From Corallococcus praedator (GTDB lineage Bacteria > Myxococcota > Myxococcia > Myxococcales > Myxococcaceae), in contig NZ_RAWI01000049.1 of assembly GCF_003612125.1 (NCBI RefSeq), positions 1 to 36,465 of the forward strand: DNA of 36,465 nt, read 5' to 3'. Under the pieces are notes generated by a model. That model made no database searches and had not been told where the DNA came from. It saw only the letters and a program-made list of their open reading frames with translations. Positions 35,420 to 36,465 of the stretch are shown one piece after another (position 1 is the first letter of the stretch; every line of letters begins with the position of its first letter). A program made the translations under genes and the position numbers.

Positions 35420-36465
35420 CTAGCGGCTGGCGGTGGGGGCCCCGTCCTTGCGCATGGTGGCGCGGTCGCCCGCGGAGATCTCCACCAGGGACCGGGTGAG
35501 GAGGCAGTTGGAGGTGCGCTCACGCACTTCCGTGACCATGCACTGGGCCACGCCCTCCCACGGGTAGACGCGCTGGCCCTTCTTGACCTCGCCCGGCTTC
35601 GTATCGCTGCGGCCGAGCACGTCGAGGCTGGGGTCGCCCTTGCGCTCGATGGTGAAGATGTTGCCCACCTGCACGCCGTCCGCGGTGCCGCGGTCCACGA
35701 CGATGAAGTGGTGCTCGCCCATCAGCGTCTGGCCCGGCGTCATCGGCGTCAGCACGTAGCCGGGGATCTCCTTGGAGTTCGGCTTGGGAGCGACGCGCTC
35801 CGACAGCCGCTCGCTGGAGGGGCCCACGTAGTTGCCACGCTCGATGGGGTCCCAGGTCTCCATGATGCGCGCGGTCACCACGTCATCGTTGATGGCGGTG
35901 ACCTGCACCGTGCCCAAGAGCTCCGTGAGGAAGCCCGCCTTGGCGCCCGTCACCGGGTGCTTCACCGGCTCCACGGTGTGGAAGATGACGTAGCGGTCAC
36001 CCACCTTGGCGGCGCCCTTCTTCTTGAAGCGCAGGTACACGCGCTCCGGGGCCGACAGCATCAGCGCCTCGGAGGGGGAGCCCTCGATGCGGCCCGCCTC
36101 GTCCAGTTCGCGCGCCGTCACGAAGCCCTTGGTCGTCACCGGCCGGGACGTGGACGGGTCGTAGCCGATCTTCCCCACCACCGACACCAGGCTGCCGCCG
36201 CTCACGTCCTGGGGCGCCTGCACGTCGTCGGAAGGAAGGTCGCCGGCCTCCACGCGCGACGGGACTTCCTCGCCGCCGGGGAAGAACTTCACGTTGTTGC
36301 CCGGGTAGATCCAGTGCGGGTTGGCGATCTGCGGGTTGTAGGACCAGACCTTGGGCCAGTACCAGGGGCTGCCCAGGTAGCGCTGGGACAGGTCCCACAG
36401 CGTGTCGCCACCCTCCACCGTGTGCACCTGACCGGGGGCGCTTTCGCGGCCCTGGGGGGCACCGG
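35420..36465 (-). CDS. LysM-domain protein, 5' end outside the window
   Basis: A partial gene of at least 348 residues. A LysM peptidoglycan-binding module is seen near the visible N-terminus: VHTVEGGDTLWDLSQRYLG, then WPKVWSYNPQIANPHWIYPG. A long beta-rich region follows (VYLRFKKKGAAKVGDRYVIF, HHFIVVDRGTADGVQVGNIF), with repeated G-D-x-hydrophobic patterns typical of surface or secreted LysM proteins. The frame is open to the edge of the window. The residues before VHT (GAPQGRESAPGQ) look like a linker after a signal peptide, so the GTG at 36427 is an internal Val codon and not the start. It binds cell-wall glycan by family knowledge; its further job is unknown. Confidence 0.85.
   Translation of the reverse strand, partial: GAPQGRESAPGQVHTVEGGDTLWDLSQRYLGSPWYWPKVWSYNPQIANPHWIYPGNNVKFFPGGEEVPSRVEAGDLPSDDVQAPQDVSGGSLVSVVGKIGYDPSTSRPVTTKGFVTARELDEAGRIEGSPSEALMLSAPERVYLRFKKKGAAKVGDRYVIFHTVEPVKHPVTGAKAGFLTELLGTVQVTAINDDVVTARIMETWDPIERGNYVGPSSERLSERVAPKPNSKEIPGYVLTPMTPGQTLMGEHHFIVVDRGTADGVQVGNIFTIERKGDPSLDVLGRSDTKPGEVKKGQRVYPWEGVAQCMVTEVRERTSNCLLTRSLVEISAGDRATMRKDGAPTASR

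Noticed and set aside
36425-36427. GTG as the start of the LysM gene
   Set aside because: The same frame continues open to the window edge with a plausible linker, so this is an internal Val codon.

Overview
The window is high-GC DNA, densely packed, with many GTG and TTG starts. It most likely comes from a myxobacterial chromosome (Myxococcaceae: Myxococcus, Corallococcus or Pyxidicoccus type). Pointers to this are a huge fungalysin protease ending in a MYXO-CTERM-like tail, a TolQ-TolR-TolR motor operon resembling aglRQS, a DUF6178 protein, and Hsp70/J/TPR proteins carrying a small helical domain often seen in myxobacterial signalling proteins. It looks like ordinary chromosome. I see no insertion sequence, prophage, tRNA, rRNA or CRISPR array.

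Layout. 1-2.5 kb: a GT4 glycosyltransferase and an O-antigen-ligase/polymerase-type membrane protein (surface polysaccharide). 2.7-5.6 kb, minus strand: DUF6178 protein, the ribosome-assembly GTPase EngB and a four-haem cytochrome c. 5.7-8.0 kb, plus strand: an exported BamE-like protein, dephospho-CoA kinase and an NAD-dependent SDR reductase. 8.0-8.6 kb: a long leader region. 8.6-13.75 kb: a 1724-residue secreted M36 metalloprotease with five PKD-like repeats, closed by the clearest terminator in the window. 13.9-14.75 kb: a pair of single-hotdog MaoC hydratases resembling HadB/HadA.

14.7-23.2 kb, minus strand: a proteostasis block read as xerC, DUF1801 gene, hslV, hslU, argD, J-domain/TPR gene, Hsp70 gene, TPR gene. 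Two members are broken in this sequence: hslU has an in-frame amber codon, and the J-domain gene has lost the second half of its J domain with a frameshift. The Hsp70 trio is the best candidate for a little-described system. It looks like a dedicated chaperone machine whose first and last proteins share the same roughly 47-residue domain.

23.3-28.7 kb, minus strand: an EF-hand membrane protein of unknown function, a beta-propeller lipoprotein and trmFO, the last two overlapping by ATGA. 29.0 kb, plus strand: a DksA/TraR-like protein with three zinc cysteines. 29.4-31.4 kb: the candidate gliding-motor operon, with a consensus -35 box upstream. 31.5-35.3 kb: topA, with a histone-like tail, and dprA. 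The right edge cuts a LysM protein.

All functions are read from sequence motifs and family knowledge. No database search was run.
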